From contig NZ_CP133262.1 of assembly GCF_030915405.1 (NCBI RefSeq), positions 620,001 to 684,000 of the forward strand: DNA of 64,000 nt, written 5' to 3'. The notes under the pieces are model-generated. The model was given only the letters and a program-made list of their open reading frames with translations. It ran no database searches and was not told the origin of the DNA. Below, one piece after another: positions 10,468 through 18,458 of the stretch (within the stretch, counting starts at the first letter, position 1; each line of letters starts with the position of its first letter). Position numbers and translations under genes: made by a program. Source of the stretch: Neobacillus nitrireducens (GTDB taxonomy: Bacteria > Bacillota > Bacilli > Bacillales > Cytobacillaceae).

Positions 10468-10761
10468 ATCTATCCAAATGTGTTCAACTAAGCCTTCTTT
10501 TAGCAAAATTTCCTTTTGCCTTTCCCCAATTAAATCAAAATGGGAATAGCCATCGACCCTATGATGAATCCATTCTTTTTTTAGACCATGTTTCTTTCCC
10601 CAAGCAGCTAATTTTTCAAGATCATTGCAGCCAACCTTCGTAACTGTCTTACATCCAGGAAATCGGTCATCAAGCCAATAATGGGTTAAAAAGGCTATTT
10701 CGCCATGATCAATATTTCTTTTCCACTTGATGACTTCCTGCCTTTTTATTCCAAAAGCCAA
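10444..10761 (-). CDS. yneQ: Conserved small protein YneQ-like
   Basis: A 105-residue soluble protein of unknown function. It begins MAFGIKRQEVIKWKR, uses a TTG start with a GAGGTGAT site, and occupies the position of B. subtilis yneQ next to yneP, which is the main basis of the name. It is rich in Trp, His and Lys. No catalytic motif recognised. Confidence 0.7.
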   Translation of the reverse strand: MAFGIKRQEVIKWKRNIDHGEIAFLTHYWLDDRFPGCKTVTKVGCNDLEKLAAWGKKHGLKKEWIHHRVDGYSHFDLIGERQKEILLKEGLVEHIWIDKKGSLED

Positions 10762-10795
10762 TTATATCACCTCAATTTACATGTTAGCCCGTTTG

Positions 10796-11224
10796 TTATT
10801 TCTTCTTAATTTCTTCATATTTTAAATACCATTCAGGAAAGGCTTTTTTGAATGAAGTGGGTCTAAAATTTTCTTTCTTGACGATAATATGGGTTGATTT
10901 CCCCTCGGCACAGATTTCATCGTTCCCATTTGTAATCGTATAACCATAAACAGATTTGATGCCATCATTTAATTCTACCCACGTTTTTACAAAACCCTTA
11001 TCACCATACCGAAGAGGTTTTTTATAGGTAATTTGAATATCATAGACAGGTGAATAGAAACCTGCCTCCTCCATAGACAGATAATTGTATCCAAGGTCTT
11101 CAATTAATCCTGTTCTTCCGAGTTCAAAAAACTTTAAATAATTTGCATGATAGATTACACCCATCATATCTGTATCAGCATAATAGAGCTGAATTTCTCT
11201 AGTCGAAGTAAATAAATTTTCCAC
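10796..11224 (-). CDS. yneP: Acyl-CoA thioesterase, 4HBT/YbgC family (YneP)
   Basis: A 142-residue hot-dog-fold thioesterase. The active-site segment YADTDMMGVIYHANYLKFFE contains the conserved Asp and the HANYLKFFE helix of the 4-hydroxybenzoyl-CoA thioesterase/YbgC group. The length is typical of the family. The start is GTG. It lies between yneQ and the AAA+ gene, all on the same strand with short gaps, so co-transcription with yneQ is likely. Substrate unknown. Confidence 0.87.
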   Translation of the reverse strand: MENLFTSTREIQLYYADTDMMGVIYHANYLKFFELGRTGLIEDLGYNYLSMEEAGFYSPVYDIQITYKKPLRYGDKGFVKTWVELNDGIKSVYGYTITNGNDEICAEGKSTHIIVKKENFRPTSFKKAFPEWYLKYEEIKKK

Positions 11225-11252
11225 CCGGTCACAACCTTTTCACTCGATAGTA

Positions 11253-13583
11253 TTATACATTTTTACTAATTGCCATGAGGACATCCTCTACTTCAAGAAG
11301 CAGGGATTTTTCAAACAGATGTTCATCTTCTTCTGAATCCATGAGTCTAGAGGCTTGCGCTTGGATCATTTCATCGACCAGGTTTGTGGCGAAACGGCCG
11401 TTACCTTTATAGGATTCCTCATTCATATTTTGAAGTAACATCGCCTTAGCTTCCTCTGTTAATTGATATTGAAAACTTTCGGCATAAACGACCATGATTT
11501 CAAGCAGTTCTTCCGGGGTATAGTCAGGAAATAAAAAGAATTTTTTAAATCGTGAACGTAGACCTGGATTACTTTCAAGGAGCAAGTCCATTTCATGTGG
11601 GTATCCAGCCAAGACAACGACTAAGTTTTCATTATGCTTGGTCATTTCATCAACAATGGTATCAATAACCTCTTTACCAAAATCACCTGTTGTGGAACTA
11701 AAAAGGGAATAGGCCTCGTCAATAAATAAGACGCCTCCGAGTGCTTCCTTAATTTTCTTCTTAGTTTTTGCTGCCGTTTGACCCACATATCCCGCTACAA
11801 AATCTGCCCGACTAGCCACGATTAGATGGCCTCTTTTTAAGATTCCGCATTCCTTTAAAAGCTCCGCATAAACTTTAGCGACGGTCGTTTTTCCTGTACC
11901 GGGGTTTCCAGTGAACACCGCATGAAGCTGAATCGGTACAGGAGGCAGCCCGTTTTTCAACCGGTATTGCTGCATTTTTACAAACGAGATAAGTGATCTC
12001 ATTTCCACCTTTAATGCTTCTAAACCAATAAGCCGGGCCAATTTATCATATGGCGACTCAGAACTTTCCTCTTTATCTAAAAGAAAGTCTTCTTTATTCA
12101 AAACAATAAAATCAAGTAGGCTATCTTTATTTACTTCTTTGACAGACCCCTTCTTAAAGATTGCATCAATAACAATATTATGAACAGTCCTTGCGTTTCC
12201 AAAAGTATCATCGACTCGTTCCCGGTCTAACCGTTGGTTGATTTCGGTCTTAGCATCCTCACTGAGGAAATAATCATTATCCGAAGCGACTTGTTCAGCA
12301 ATCCTTATTAACTCTTCATTTGAATAATTTGGTAAATGAATGAGATTCGATTGTGGAAAACGACTTCGTAAACCTGGATTTGCATCCAGAAAGGAGCGCA
12401 TTTCCTCGGGATAGCCTGCCATAATCACGGCAAATTTCCCTCCGTATTCATGTCCAGTCATCAGCGAAACGAGTGTATCAATGGCTGCTTGACCATAATC
12501 ATTGCCTGTTTGCCCTTCGCGTTTTAGACTATAGGCCTCATCAATAAATAACACCCCGCCAATGGAACGTTCGACAATGGCTCGGACGTTTTCTTCTGTT
12601 TGGCCGACAAATGCACCTACAAGCTGTGATCGGTCCGTTTCAATCACTTCTTCACGAGGCAAGACACCTAATTCATGATATATTTTCGCAAGTAACCGGG
12701 CCAGTGTTGTTTTTCCAGTACCCGGATTTCCTGTCAAAATCATGTTCAAGCTCAGATCGTCCTTCATTTGAAAGCCTAGTTCTTTCCGCTGTTTTTGATA
12801 CTTTAAAAACCGATAAAAATCATTGACCCGATTTTTAACAAAATCCATTCCAATCATTTCATTTAGTTGATCTAGGGCATTTTTTTGTGTTGGGAGACTC
12901 TCGGCTTGTTCTTCAAGAAATTGATTATGCCAGTTCGCTTTGATTTCCTCCAGATTCGCTAAATGTAACTTTAAATCATCATAATAGGTGGATGTATGGA
13001 ATACACCAGTAATGGATTGGTCGTACTCCTCAGCCGCCTTATACAAATTACCGGTTTCTTCTATCCCCGATGCCAATAGTTCAGAGAGAAGATTGTATTT
13101 TAGATATAAAGCCTGATTTATTATTTTCGAAGACAAATCTCTTTTAGCTTCTAACTTATTTTGAATCTCATCAGCTTGGACTAAAAAGCTTTGACACACT
13201 TCTATGTATTGTTCCGCCGTTTTCTTCTTAGCGGTCCGATTATCCGTTTCCCTAATGGCAGGAAAGGTAAGCGGTGAAAGTGAATCTTCAAACTTCTTCC
13301 AATCAGATTGGAGCATATATTCCTTTGCTAATTGATTATCGGGGTAGAGATTAAGCGCTCTTTCAAGCCATACTAGTGCCATTTTATCCTGTTTATTACG
13401 TTGGATTCGCGATAAAGCGGCTAGTGACAACAGTTTTGATAAAGTAACCGGGTTGGTTTCCGTCGTTAACGTGGAAATCAATTCATTCTCATCTGAAATA
13501 TATCCGTTGTCATTGAATTCACTTTCCCATAGCTTTAATTTTTCTTCATTTATAGTGAGCTGATTATTTACAAGTTGTCTCAT
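11253..13583 (-). CDS. Double AAA+ ATPase, CbxX/SpoVK type
   Basis: A 776-residue protein. An N-terminal helical, TPR-like part (about 1-240) precedes two tandem CbxX/CfqX-type AAA+ modules. Module 1 has Walker A GNPGTGKTT near residue 286 and Walker B VLFIDEAYSL; module 2 repeats GNPGTGKTT and VLFIDEAYSL. Both have Arg-finger-like RSRF segments after the sensor region. SpoVK of B. subtilis has a single such module, so this protein is a larger relative whose job cannot be inferred from sequence alone. The ATG at 13583 fits the AGAAGTGAT site; an in-frame GTG lies three codons upstream inside it. Confidence 0.85.
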   Translation of the reverse strand: MRQLVNNQLTINEEKLKLWESEFNDNGYISDENELISTLTTETNPVTLSKLLSLAALSRIQRNKQDKMALVWLERALNLYPDNQLAKEYMLQSDWKKFEDSLSPLTFPAIRETDNRTAKKKTAEQYIEVCQSFLVQADEIQNKLEAKRDLSSKIINQALYLKYNLLSELLASGIEETGNLYKAAEEYDQSITGVFHTSTYYDDLKLHLANLEEIKANWHNQFLEEQAESLPTQKNALDQLNEMIGMDFVKNRVNDFYRFLKYQKQRKELGFQMKDDLSLNMILTGNPGTGKTTLARLLAKIYHELGVLPREEVIETDRSQLVGAFVGQTEENVRAIVERSIGGVLFIDEAYSLKREGQTGNDYGQAAIDTLVSLMTGHEYGGKFAVIMAGYPEEMRSFLDANPGLRSRFPQSNLIHLPNYSNEELIRIAEQVASDNDYFLSEDAKTEINQRLDRERVDDTFGNARTVHNIVIDAIFKKGSVKEVNKDSLLDFIVLNKEDFLLDKEESSESPYDKLARLIGLEALKVEMRSLISFVKMQQYRLKNGLPPVPIQLHAVFTGNPGTGKTTVAKVYAELLKECGILKRGHLIVASRADFVAGYVGQTAAKTKKKIKEALGGVLFIDEAYSLFSSTTGDFGKEVIDTIVDEMTKHNENLVVVLAGYPHEMDLLLESNPGLRSRFKKFFLFPDYTPEELLEIMVVYAESFQYQLTEEAKAMLLQNMNEESYKGNGRFATNLVDEMIQAQASRLMDSEEDEHLFEKSLLLEVEDVLMAISKNV

Positions 13584-13647
13584 GGTTATCACTTCTTCTT
13601 CAAAATTTCCTTTCTATCTTACCATAACAGTGACTCCATACCTAAAC

Positions 13648-13678
13648 AAAAGACCTGTCCACAATGAACAGGTCTTCC
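13648..13678 (-). terminator. Terminator after tlp
   Basis: Stem AGACCTGT/ACAGGTCT flanked by extra A-T pairs, followed by TTTTGTTT on the minus strand. Confidence 0.75.
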
Positions 13679-13684
13679 ACTTTT

Positions 13685-13915
13685 TTAGCTTTGTTGGTTG
13701 TCTGACTCATCCTTAATTTCTGAACGGAAGGAGTCGATGCTTTCACGACGACGTTCATTCTTTGCTTCAATTTGTGAGCGCTGGGTATCACTATCCGTTA
13801 ATGCCAAAGATTCCTCAGCTGCTTCAATATTATTTTCGGTATTTTGAATCATCGCTTGGAGTTTCTCAACATTATCACTACGATCATCCGGATTCGGTTT
13901 GTTGTTATAGGGCAT
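13685..13915 (-). CDS. tlp: Small acid-soluble spore protein Tlp
   Basis: A 76-residue Tlp-family spore protein beginning [20 protein letters not shown], highly charged and Ser/Gln-rich with a central [13 protein letters not shown] helix. I set the start at this ATG because GACCAAGGAGGAATTACA sits immediately before it; a longer in-frame reading adds 32 hydrophobic residues unrelated to the family. It lies downstream of sspN as in B. subtilis, where the pair is expressed in the forespore under sigma-G; here a terminator-like hairpin separates the two. Confidence 0.9.
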   Translation of the reverse strand: MPYNNKPNPDDRSDNVEKLQAMIQNTENNIEAAEESLALTDSDTQRSQIEAKNERRRESIDSFRSEIKDESDNQQS

Positions 13916-13996
13916 TGTAATTCCTCCTTGGTCTTTTTGGTACAGATATAGTTTGTTACGGAGTAGAAAAAATAAACAAAGAAAATTTTTATTGAA

Positions 13997-14033
13997 ACAA
14001 AAAAGACCCACAGGCTTCTGCCTATTGAGTCTT
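13997..14033 (-). terminator. Terminator-like hairpin between sspN and tlp
   Basis: On the minus strand AAGACTC...AGGC pairs with GCCT...GGGTCTT (imperfect stem) and is followed by TTTTTTG. Confidence 0.6.
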
Positions 14034-14044
14034 ATAATCTATAC

Positions 14045-14188
14045 CTATTCACCTTTTGTTTGAATTACTTGAGCATGCTGGCCTGATGTATCATTCATTT
14101 TTTTACCCTTATTCCCATTAAATCCTCTTGGTTGTGTGCCAGTATGGCTAGGTACAAAATGTTTGCTATCTTTTTTCGGATTACCCAT
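14045..14188 (-). CDS. sspN: Small acid-soluble spore protein N
   Basis: A 47-residue protein starting [20 protein letters not shown] and ending [13 protein letters not shown], an essentially full-length match to the SspN family I recall from B. subtilis. GGAGGGATCAGAC precedes the ATG. It is too short for routine gene finding. These minor SASPs accumulate in the forespore; no individual function is established. Confidence 0.93.
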   Translation of the reverse strand: MGNPKKDSKHFVPSHTGTQPRGFNGNKGKKMNDTSGQHAQVIQTKGE

Positions 14189-14254
14189 GTCTGATCCCTC
14201 CTTATGTACATTTTGTCCATTTGGAAGGAAAACATAATTGGTAAACTTTTTTAG

Positions 14255-14386
14255 TTACTCAGCTTTGCCAAGACGTTTTTCTTCTAAGCGCTGTTCAATT
14301 TTTTCAATTGCAGCACGATCTTTTAAAAGTTGTGATTTATTTTCAGATACAAGCTCTGCAAACGAGCGTTTTCTAGGTTTTCTCAA
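14255..14386 (-). CDS. FbpB-family small basic protein
   Basis: A 43-residue protein translated from a TTG start with a near-consensus AAGGACGGTGAT ribosome binding site. It reads MRKPRKRSFAELVSENK and ends EKIEQRLEEKRLGKAE: a basic N-terminus, the FAELVxENK core and a C-terminal amphipathic helix typical of the FbpB family. In B. subtilis FbpA/B/C are Fur-regulated and FbpB assists the iron-sparing sRNA FsrA. I do not see a convincing Fur box here, so iron regulation of this copy is unproven. Confidence 0.75.
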   Translation of the reverse strand: MRKPRKRSFAELVSENKSQLLKDRAAIEKIEQRLEEKRLGKAE

Positions 14387-14601
14387 TGGTATCACCGTCC
14401 TTATTTACTATTCTAACAGTTATTATGCCCGGAAACGGTTGCAATTATTACAACTTTTTGAAAATTTTAAAGAAAAGCGCATTCATTAAAATCGGTGTGA
14501 GCAGAGCAAAGCTACACTTCATTTATCCCTGGAAAATTTTTATTCTTACTAGGACTTGTTAATTTGACTCACTAATGCGGCGCCCCGCCCCTTTTCCATA
14601 G

Positions 14602-14631
14602 AAAAAGACACTGGAGTAATCCAATGTCTTA
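14602..14631 (-). terminator. Terminator after yneN
   Basis: AAGACATTGGA/TCCAGTGTCTT stem with a four-base loop, then TTTTC on the minus strand, just past the stop at 14634. Confidence 0.75.
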
Positions 14632-14633
14632 GG

Positions 14634-15170
14634 TTACTTAAGCTTTTTTGTGTAATCCTTCATATCTTCAAGTTTCATTCCACCGATATATTTATTCTGG
14701 ATAATCCCTTTACTATCAATAAAATAGGTGGTCGGAATGGAAAGTACTTGATAGGTTTCATTCACTTTATCATCGACATCTAGAGGGATTGGAAAAGTGA
14801 TTTTATTTTCATCAACAAACCCTTGGACATCTAATTGTGGATCAATGTTCACCGCCAAAATAACGATATCCTTATCCATTTGTTTGGAAAATTGCTCCAT
14901 AGCAGGCATTTCTGCTTTACAAGGCGGGCACCAAGTTGCCCAAAAGTTAAGCATTACTTTTTTTCCTTTTAAATTAGAAAGCTTTATTTTCTCGCCTGTT
15001 AATGTTTTGAGTTCAAAATCAGGTGCCTTTGCTCCAATAGCGAGACCATCTTGACTAGCTCTTGTTTGACTTGTAGTTTCGGGAGTTTCTGTTTTTTTAT
15101 CCATTGCCTGAACAATCGCCACTGTAAGTAAGGTAACTAATACTACTGCAGCAATGACTTTTTTAATCAT
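14634..15170 (-). CDS. yneN: Membrane-anchored thioredoxin-like protein (TlpA/ResA family, YneN)
   Basis: A 178-residue protein with an uncleaved N-terminal signal anchor (residues 4-22) and an extracytoplasmic thioredoxin fold. The active site is FWATWCPPCKAEMP, with a WCPPC motif; the cis-Pro region SIPTTYFID is intact. The family includes ResA, StoA and YneN, which reduce or form disulfides outside the membrane. The name follows its position near citB as in B. subtilis. No cytochrome-c maturation genes are adjacent, so a specific role is not implied. Confidence 0.85.
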   Translation of the reverse strand: MIKKVIAAVVLVTLLTVAIVQAMDKKTETPETTSQTRASQDGLAIGAKAPDFELKTLTGEKIKLSNLKGKKVMLNFWATWCPPCKAEMPAMEQFSKQMDKDIVILAVNIDPQLDVQGFVDENKITFPIPLDVDDKVNETYQVLSIPTTYFIDSKGIIQNKYIGGMKLEDMKDYTKKLK

Positions 15171-15348
15171 CCCCGAATCCTCCTTTACTCATACTTTGCT
15201 ACATCGATTTTACACTATAATCCTAGGTGAAACAAAACTTGGATATGCCGAAACTGTGACAATTTAAAGAATTATTATTTTTAATGATGTTTTAACCCAA
15301 TTGTTAGAAAATTTGTTAAAATAAAAACAAGACTGGAGGGGGATTCTT

Positions 15349-16386
15349 TTGAAGATTCTTGTTTTAGGTGGAAGCCGCTTTTTAGGGAGAACATTTGTGG
15401 AAGAGGCTTTGAAACGAAATCATGAAGTGACTATTTTTAATCGGGGAATTCAAAATCCGGGAATAAAGGACGTTGAAATCCTCACTGGAAATCGGTTTGG
15501 TAATTTGAAAGCGCTTCAAAACCGTGACTGGGATGCGGTTTTGGATACGAGTGGATTTATTCCCTACACGGTCCAGAATACAACCAACTTATTGAAGGAT
15601 CAAGTAAAACATTATACATTTATCTCAAGTATTTCTGTGTACCAAGACTGGGTTCAAGAAAATTTGGATGAAAGCTACCCTGTCTTAGACATGTCAATCG
15701 AGGAAGCCAATAAACTCTCAATGGATTCGGACGGCCCTGTATATGAATATTACGGACATTTTAAAGCGCTATGTGAGCAGATTGCAGAAAAAAATATGCC
15801 TGGACGAGTGTTAAACGTGCGTGCAGGTCAGTTAATCGGCCCGAATGATTATACCGATCGTGTTCCCTATTGGATCCATAGAATCGCAAAAGGCGGTAAG
15901 GTGTTAGCCCCAGGAAACCCAAATCGTCGTGTCCAGATTATTGACAATAAAGACCTTGCGAATTGGATTCTTGATATGCAAGAAAAGGATTCCATAGGAA
16001 CCTTCAATGCTACAGGTCCTAATTACCCGCTTACGATAAAAGAGTTTGTTGATTCATGTATCGATGTGACTGGATCCAATGCAGAAGTGGTTTGGGCAGA
16101 TGAGAAATTCCTATTAGATAAACAAGTGGCACCGTGGACGGAAATGCCTCTCTGGGTTCCAGAGAATTATCCCCTATCCCAAGAAACGAAAGAACCTTGG
16201 AAAGGGGCTTTCTCAATCAATATTGATAAAGCAATCAATAGTGGATTGTCATTTAGACCGCTAAAGGAAAGCCTAACTGATATCCATGAATGGGAACAGA
16301 CACGCCACCTGACTGATTACGATTGGAAATCCGGGATGAGGACAGAAAGAGAAAAGGAGCTGCTAACCTTATTAGGTAAAAAGTAA
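15349..16386 (+). CDS. NAD-dependent epimerase/reductase-like SDR protein
   Basis: A 345-residue extended short-chain dehydrogenase-like protein. The N-terminal dinucleotide site is LVLGGSRFLGRTFVEEA (GxxxxxG), a YExYG-type segment (VYEYYGHFKALCEQ) stands in for the YxxxK motif, and SSISVYQDW lies before it. It resembles proteins annotated as SDR/NmrA-type nucleoside-diphosphate-sugar epimerases; the substrate is unknown. The start is TTG, spaced correctly from TGGAGGGGG. It is convergent with the ABC-F gene, and both stop near a shared hairpin. Confidence 0.8.
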   Translation: MKILVLGGSRFLGRTFVEEALKRNHEVTIFNRGIQNPGIKDVEILTGNRFGNLKALQNRDWDAVLDTSGFIPYTVQNTTNLLKDQVKHYTFISSISVYQDWVQENLDESYPVLDMSIEEANKLSMDSDGPVYEYYGHFKALCEQIAEKNMPGRVLNVRAGQLIGPNDYTDRVPYWIHRIAKGGKVLAPGNPNRRVQIIDNKDLANWILDMQEKDSIGTFNATGPNYPLTIKEFVDSCIDVTGSNAEVVWADEKFLLDKQVAPWTEMPLWVPENYPLSQETKEPWKGAFSINIDKAINSGLSFRPLKESLTDIHEWEQTRHLTDYDWKSGMRTEREKELLTLLGKK

Positions 16387-16389
16387 TTA

Positions 16390-16428
16390 AAAAACAAAGC
16401 AAGAGAGCAGATAAACCGCTCTCTTGTG
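16390..16428. terminator. Bidirectional terminator between the SDR and ABC-F genes
   Basis: Stem CAAGAGAGC/GCTCTCTTG with a nine-base loop. The minus-strand side continues into TTTGTTTTTT, so it mainly ends the ABC-F transcript. Confidence 0.75.
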
Positions 16429-16431
16429 AAT

Positions 16432-18147
16432 TTATCCAATAAGCTCTCTTTTTTGCTTAAGGAGTTCTTTAAATTCTTGGTCTAAAACACGATATTTTGG
16501 ATCTTTTTGATCAATTATTGATAGTTCCCCCAATATCATGGCCATTTTGTTTTCAATTAACAGTAATGCTTCTTCATCGTTCACTTCTTTCTTTTCATCT
16601 TTATTAAAATACTCCTCGGGTTTCATTTCAAATCGTTGAATTTGCTGGTTTTCAAATACCAATAGCCGTTCACAAAGTTTATTAAGAAAATAATAGTCAT
16701 GGGAAACCGTAATAATCGTACCGCTAAACTCCGAAAGCGTATTTTCAAGCTGCTCCCTGCTTGGCAAATCCAAATGGTTGGTAGGTTCGTCTAGGATAAG
16801 AACATCATATTCTTTCATTAACATGTCAACCAGCTTTACTCTTGTGCGTTCTCCCAAACTTAACGTTCCGATTGGTTTAGTGATTAATGCTTCCTTTAAG
16901 CCTAAGTTGGCTAAAAGGGTTCTCGCTTTAAGAACACTCTTTTGATCTGTGTACCCTAGTGCCTCAATGGAGGTTTTATCTGACGGTAAATCATCTACAT
17001 CCTGACTTAAATAGGCAATTTTTATCGAGTCGCTCTTCCATAAGTCGCCCTCAGTATAGGATTCTTGTTCTAAAATCATTTGGATTAAAGTCGTTTTCCC
17101 ACAGCCGTTTTCCCCTATGAGACCCACTCGCTCTCCGTGATTAATATAAAAGTTAGCGTTATAAAAAAGGGTCCTATCCTTATAAGATTTCTTTAGGTGC
17201 TTGGCTTCAATTATCCGTTTACCTCTCTTCCCTTGCGTGTCAAACTGAAACCTTATTTGGACTTCTTCTGCCGGTTTTTCAAGCTTATTTTTTTCAAGCT
17301 CATTTTGGAGCCGTTTCATTTTTGATTTCACTTGATTGTCTCGCTTTTTTGCCTTGGCACGGTGATATTCTTTTGGACCAAAATCCCGGCCTTGTTTTGT
17401 GGAATTCCGATGTCCCTTTTCTGACCAAGACTTTAATTGCTCCATCTGTAACTCAACCATCTCCATTTGGCGCTGCTGGACACTATATTGATGCTGCTGA
17501 TTTTCCATCCGATGCTGTTTTTCTTTACGATAGTCACTATAGTTTCCATTGAAAAAGTGGAGCTTCCCATGTTCTAATTCGAACACACGTTTAACGGATT
17601 TATCTAAAAAATGCCGGTCATGTGAGATAATTAAGACAGGACCTGGGAATTTTTCTAGTTCGGTTACCAGCCACTCAATTCCTTTATAATCTAAATGATT
17701 GGTCGGTTCATCTAAAATTAATAAGTCAGGTTTTGTTGCCCAAACCATTGATAATGCGAGTTTTAACTTTTCTCCTCCACTTAAATGATTGAGACGATCT
17801 TCCTCCCAGTCAGAGACCTTATGAAGACCTAACTCACTGGCATGCTGGAATATACCTTTCGATGTACTTCCTGTTAATGACTGTTGAAAATCATTGATCT
17901 CATAATCAATCGATTGTGATAAGTAACCAATCGTTAAGTCGCTTGATTTTTCAATAACACCTTTATCGGGAGTGATTTTTCCAAACAGGATATTGGCCAG
18001 TGTTGTCTTTCCAGTGCCATTGTATCCGACAAGGCCTATTCGTTCCCCATTCTTTATCTCAAATTGGATATTGTCTAATACCTTCCTTAAATGAAAACTT
18101 TTTTCTAAGCCGATTACTTTTATGATTGTCCTTTGATTTGTATGCAT
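16432..18147 (-). CDS. ABC-F ATPase, probable ribosome-protection antibiotic resistance factor
   Basis: A 571-residue protein with two ATP-binding cassettes and no membrane domain. Cassette 1 has GYNGTGKTTL, LSGGEKLKLAL and LILDEPTNHLD; cassette 2 has GENGCGKTTL, LSLGERTRVKL and LILDEPTNHLD. The linker between them (about 190-310) is long, Gln/Lys-rich and helical, as in Vga/Vml/Lsa/Sal proteins that displace drugs from the peptidyl-transferase centre. A housekeeping ABC-F is less likely because the gene is preceded by an elaborate attenuation leader like those of inducible resistance ABC-Fs. The drug class cannot be read from the sequence. Confidence 0.85.
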   Translation of the reverse strand: MHTNQRTIIKVIGLEKSFHLRKVLDNIQFEIKNGERIGLVGYNGTGKTTLANILFGKITPDKGVIEKSSDLTIGYLSQSIDYEINDFQQSLTGSTSKGIFQHASELGLHKVSDWEEDRLNHLSGGEKLKLALSMVWATKPDLLILDEPTNHLDYKGIEWLVTELEKFPGPVLIISHDRHFLDKSVKRVFELEHGKLHFFNGNYSDYRKEKQHRMENQQHQYSVQQRQMEMVELQMEQLKSWSEKGHRNSTKQGRDFGPKEYHRAKAKKRDNQVKSKMKRLQNELEKNKLEKPAEEVQIRFQFDTQGKRGKRIIEAKHLKKSYKDRTLFYNANFYINHGERVGLIGENGCGKTTLIQMILEQESYTEGDLWKSDSIKIAYLSQDVDDLPSDKTSIEALGYTDQKSVLKARTLLANLGLKEALITKPIGTLSLGERTRVKLVDMLMKEYDVLILDEPTNHLDLPSREQLENTLSEFSGTIITVSHDYYFLNKLCERLLVFENQQIQRFEMKPEEYFNKDEKKEVNDEEALLLIENKMAMILGELSIIDQKDPKYRVLDQEFKELLKQKRELIG

Positions 18148-18181
18148 AAAAAAACTCCCTTCATCTGAACCTGAAGAGAGA
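18148..18181 (-). terminator. Leader terminator of the ABC-F gene (attenuator)
   Basis: On the minus strand CTCTCTTCA pairs with TGAAGGGAG and is followed by seven T residues that run directly into the ATG. The 3' arm also contains the GAAGGGAG ribosome binding site, so folding would block both transcription and translation. Its 5' arm alternatively pairs with 18281-18292. Confidence 0.85.
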
Positions 18182-18280
18182 TTTATGTCATCGTTTAGAG
18201 GTACAACAAAAAGACCTGTAAAGGTTTATTTGTGTTCGCATTTATACGATTAGGACATAAAAAGGACAGATTAATCCTAT

Positions 18281-18292
18281 TCTTCAGGTTCA
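18281..18292 (-). promoter_or_regulatory. Antiterminator arm in the ABC-F leader
   Basis: On the minus strand this reads TGAACCTGAAGA, a perfect 12-nt complement of the terminator 5' arm at 18166-18177. The same arm can also pair with the upstream TTTTTTCAG at 18317-18326 (one G-U), giving a three-way switch: upstream hairpin plus terminator, or antiterminator. Confidence 0.75.
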
Positions 18293-18311
18293 ACATTTTT
18301 CGTTATTCGAA

Positions 18312-18356
18312 TCATGTCTGAAAAAATAAGATTAAAACTTCATGCCTCTTTACCAT
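18312..18356 (-). CDS. Candidate leader peptide of the ABC-F attenuator
   Basis: A 14-codon reading frame, MVKRHEVLILFFQT, lies 5' of the ABC-F gene. Its last codons (TTA TTT TTT CAG) form the segment that can sequester the antiterminator arm, so a ribosome stalled there would favour read-through. The weak point is the AAAAGGA site, which abuts the ATG. A three-codon alternative (MKF) starts inside it at 18344. A later frame ending on the antiterminator arm itself also exists. Confidence 0.4.
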   Translation of the reverse strand: MVKRHEVLILFFQT

Positions 18357-18377
18357 TCCTTTTCGTTTAATAGTATT

Positions 18378-18407
18378 ATTTTATGAGAGAATCATTTGAT
18401 TTGTCAA
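18378..18407 (-). promoter_or_regulatory. Promoter of the ABC-F leader
   Basis: A sigma-A-type promoter on the minus strand: TTGACA (18407-18402), 18-bp spacer, TAAAAT (18383-18378). Confidence 0.7.
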
Positions 18408-18420
18408 ATATTCCTCCGCT

Positions 18421-18455
18421 AAAAAACACCATGCCAATTGGCATGGTGTTTTTCA
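18421..18455. terminator. Terminator after citB
   Basis: A perfect palindrome with a 13-bp half-site (AACACCATGCCAA) flanked by A/T runs on both sides, able to stop transcription in either direction. Confidence 0.85.
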
Positions 18456-18458
18456 CTA

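Noticed and set aside
13916..14011. N-terminal extension of tlp by 32 residues
   Set aside because: The extension is hydrophobic, unlike any Tlp, and crosses the AAGGAGG site of the internal ATG.
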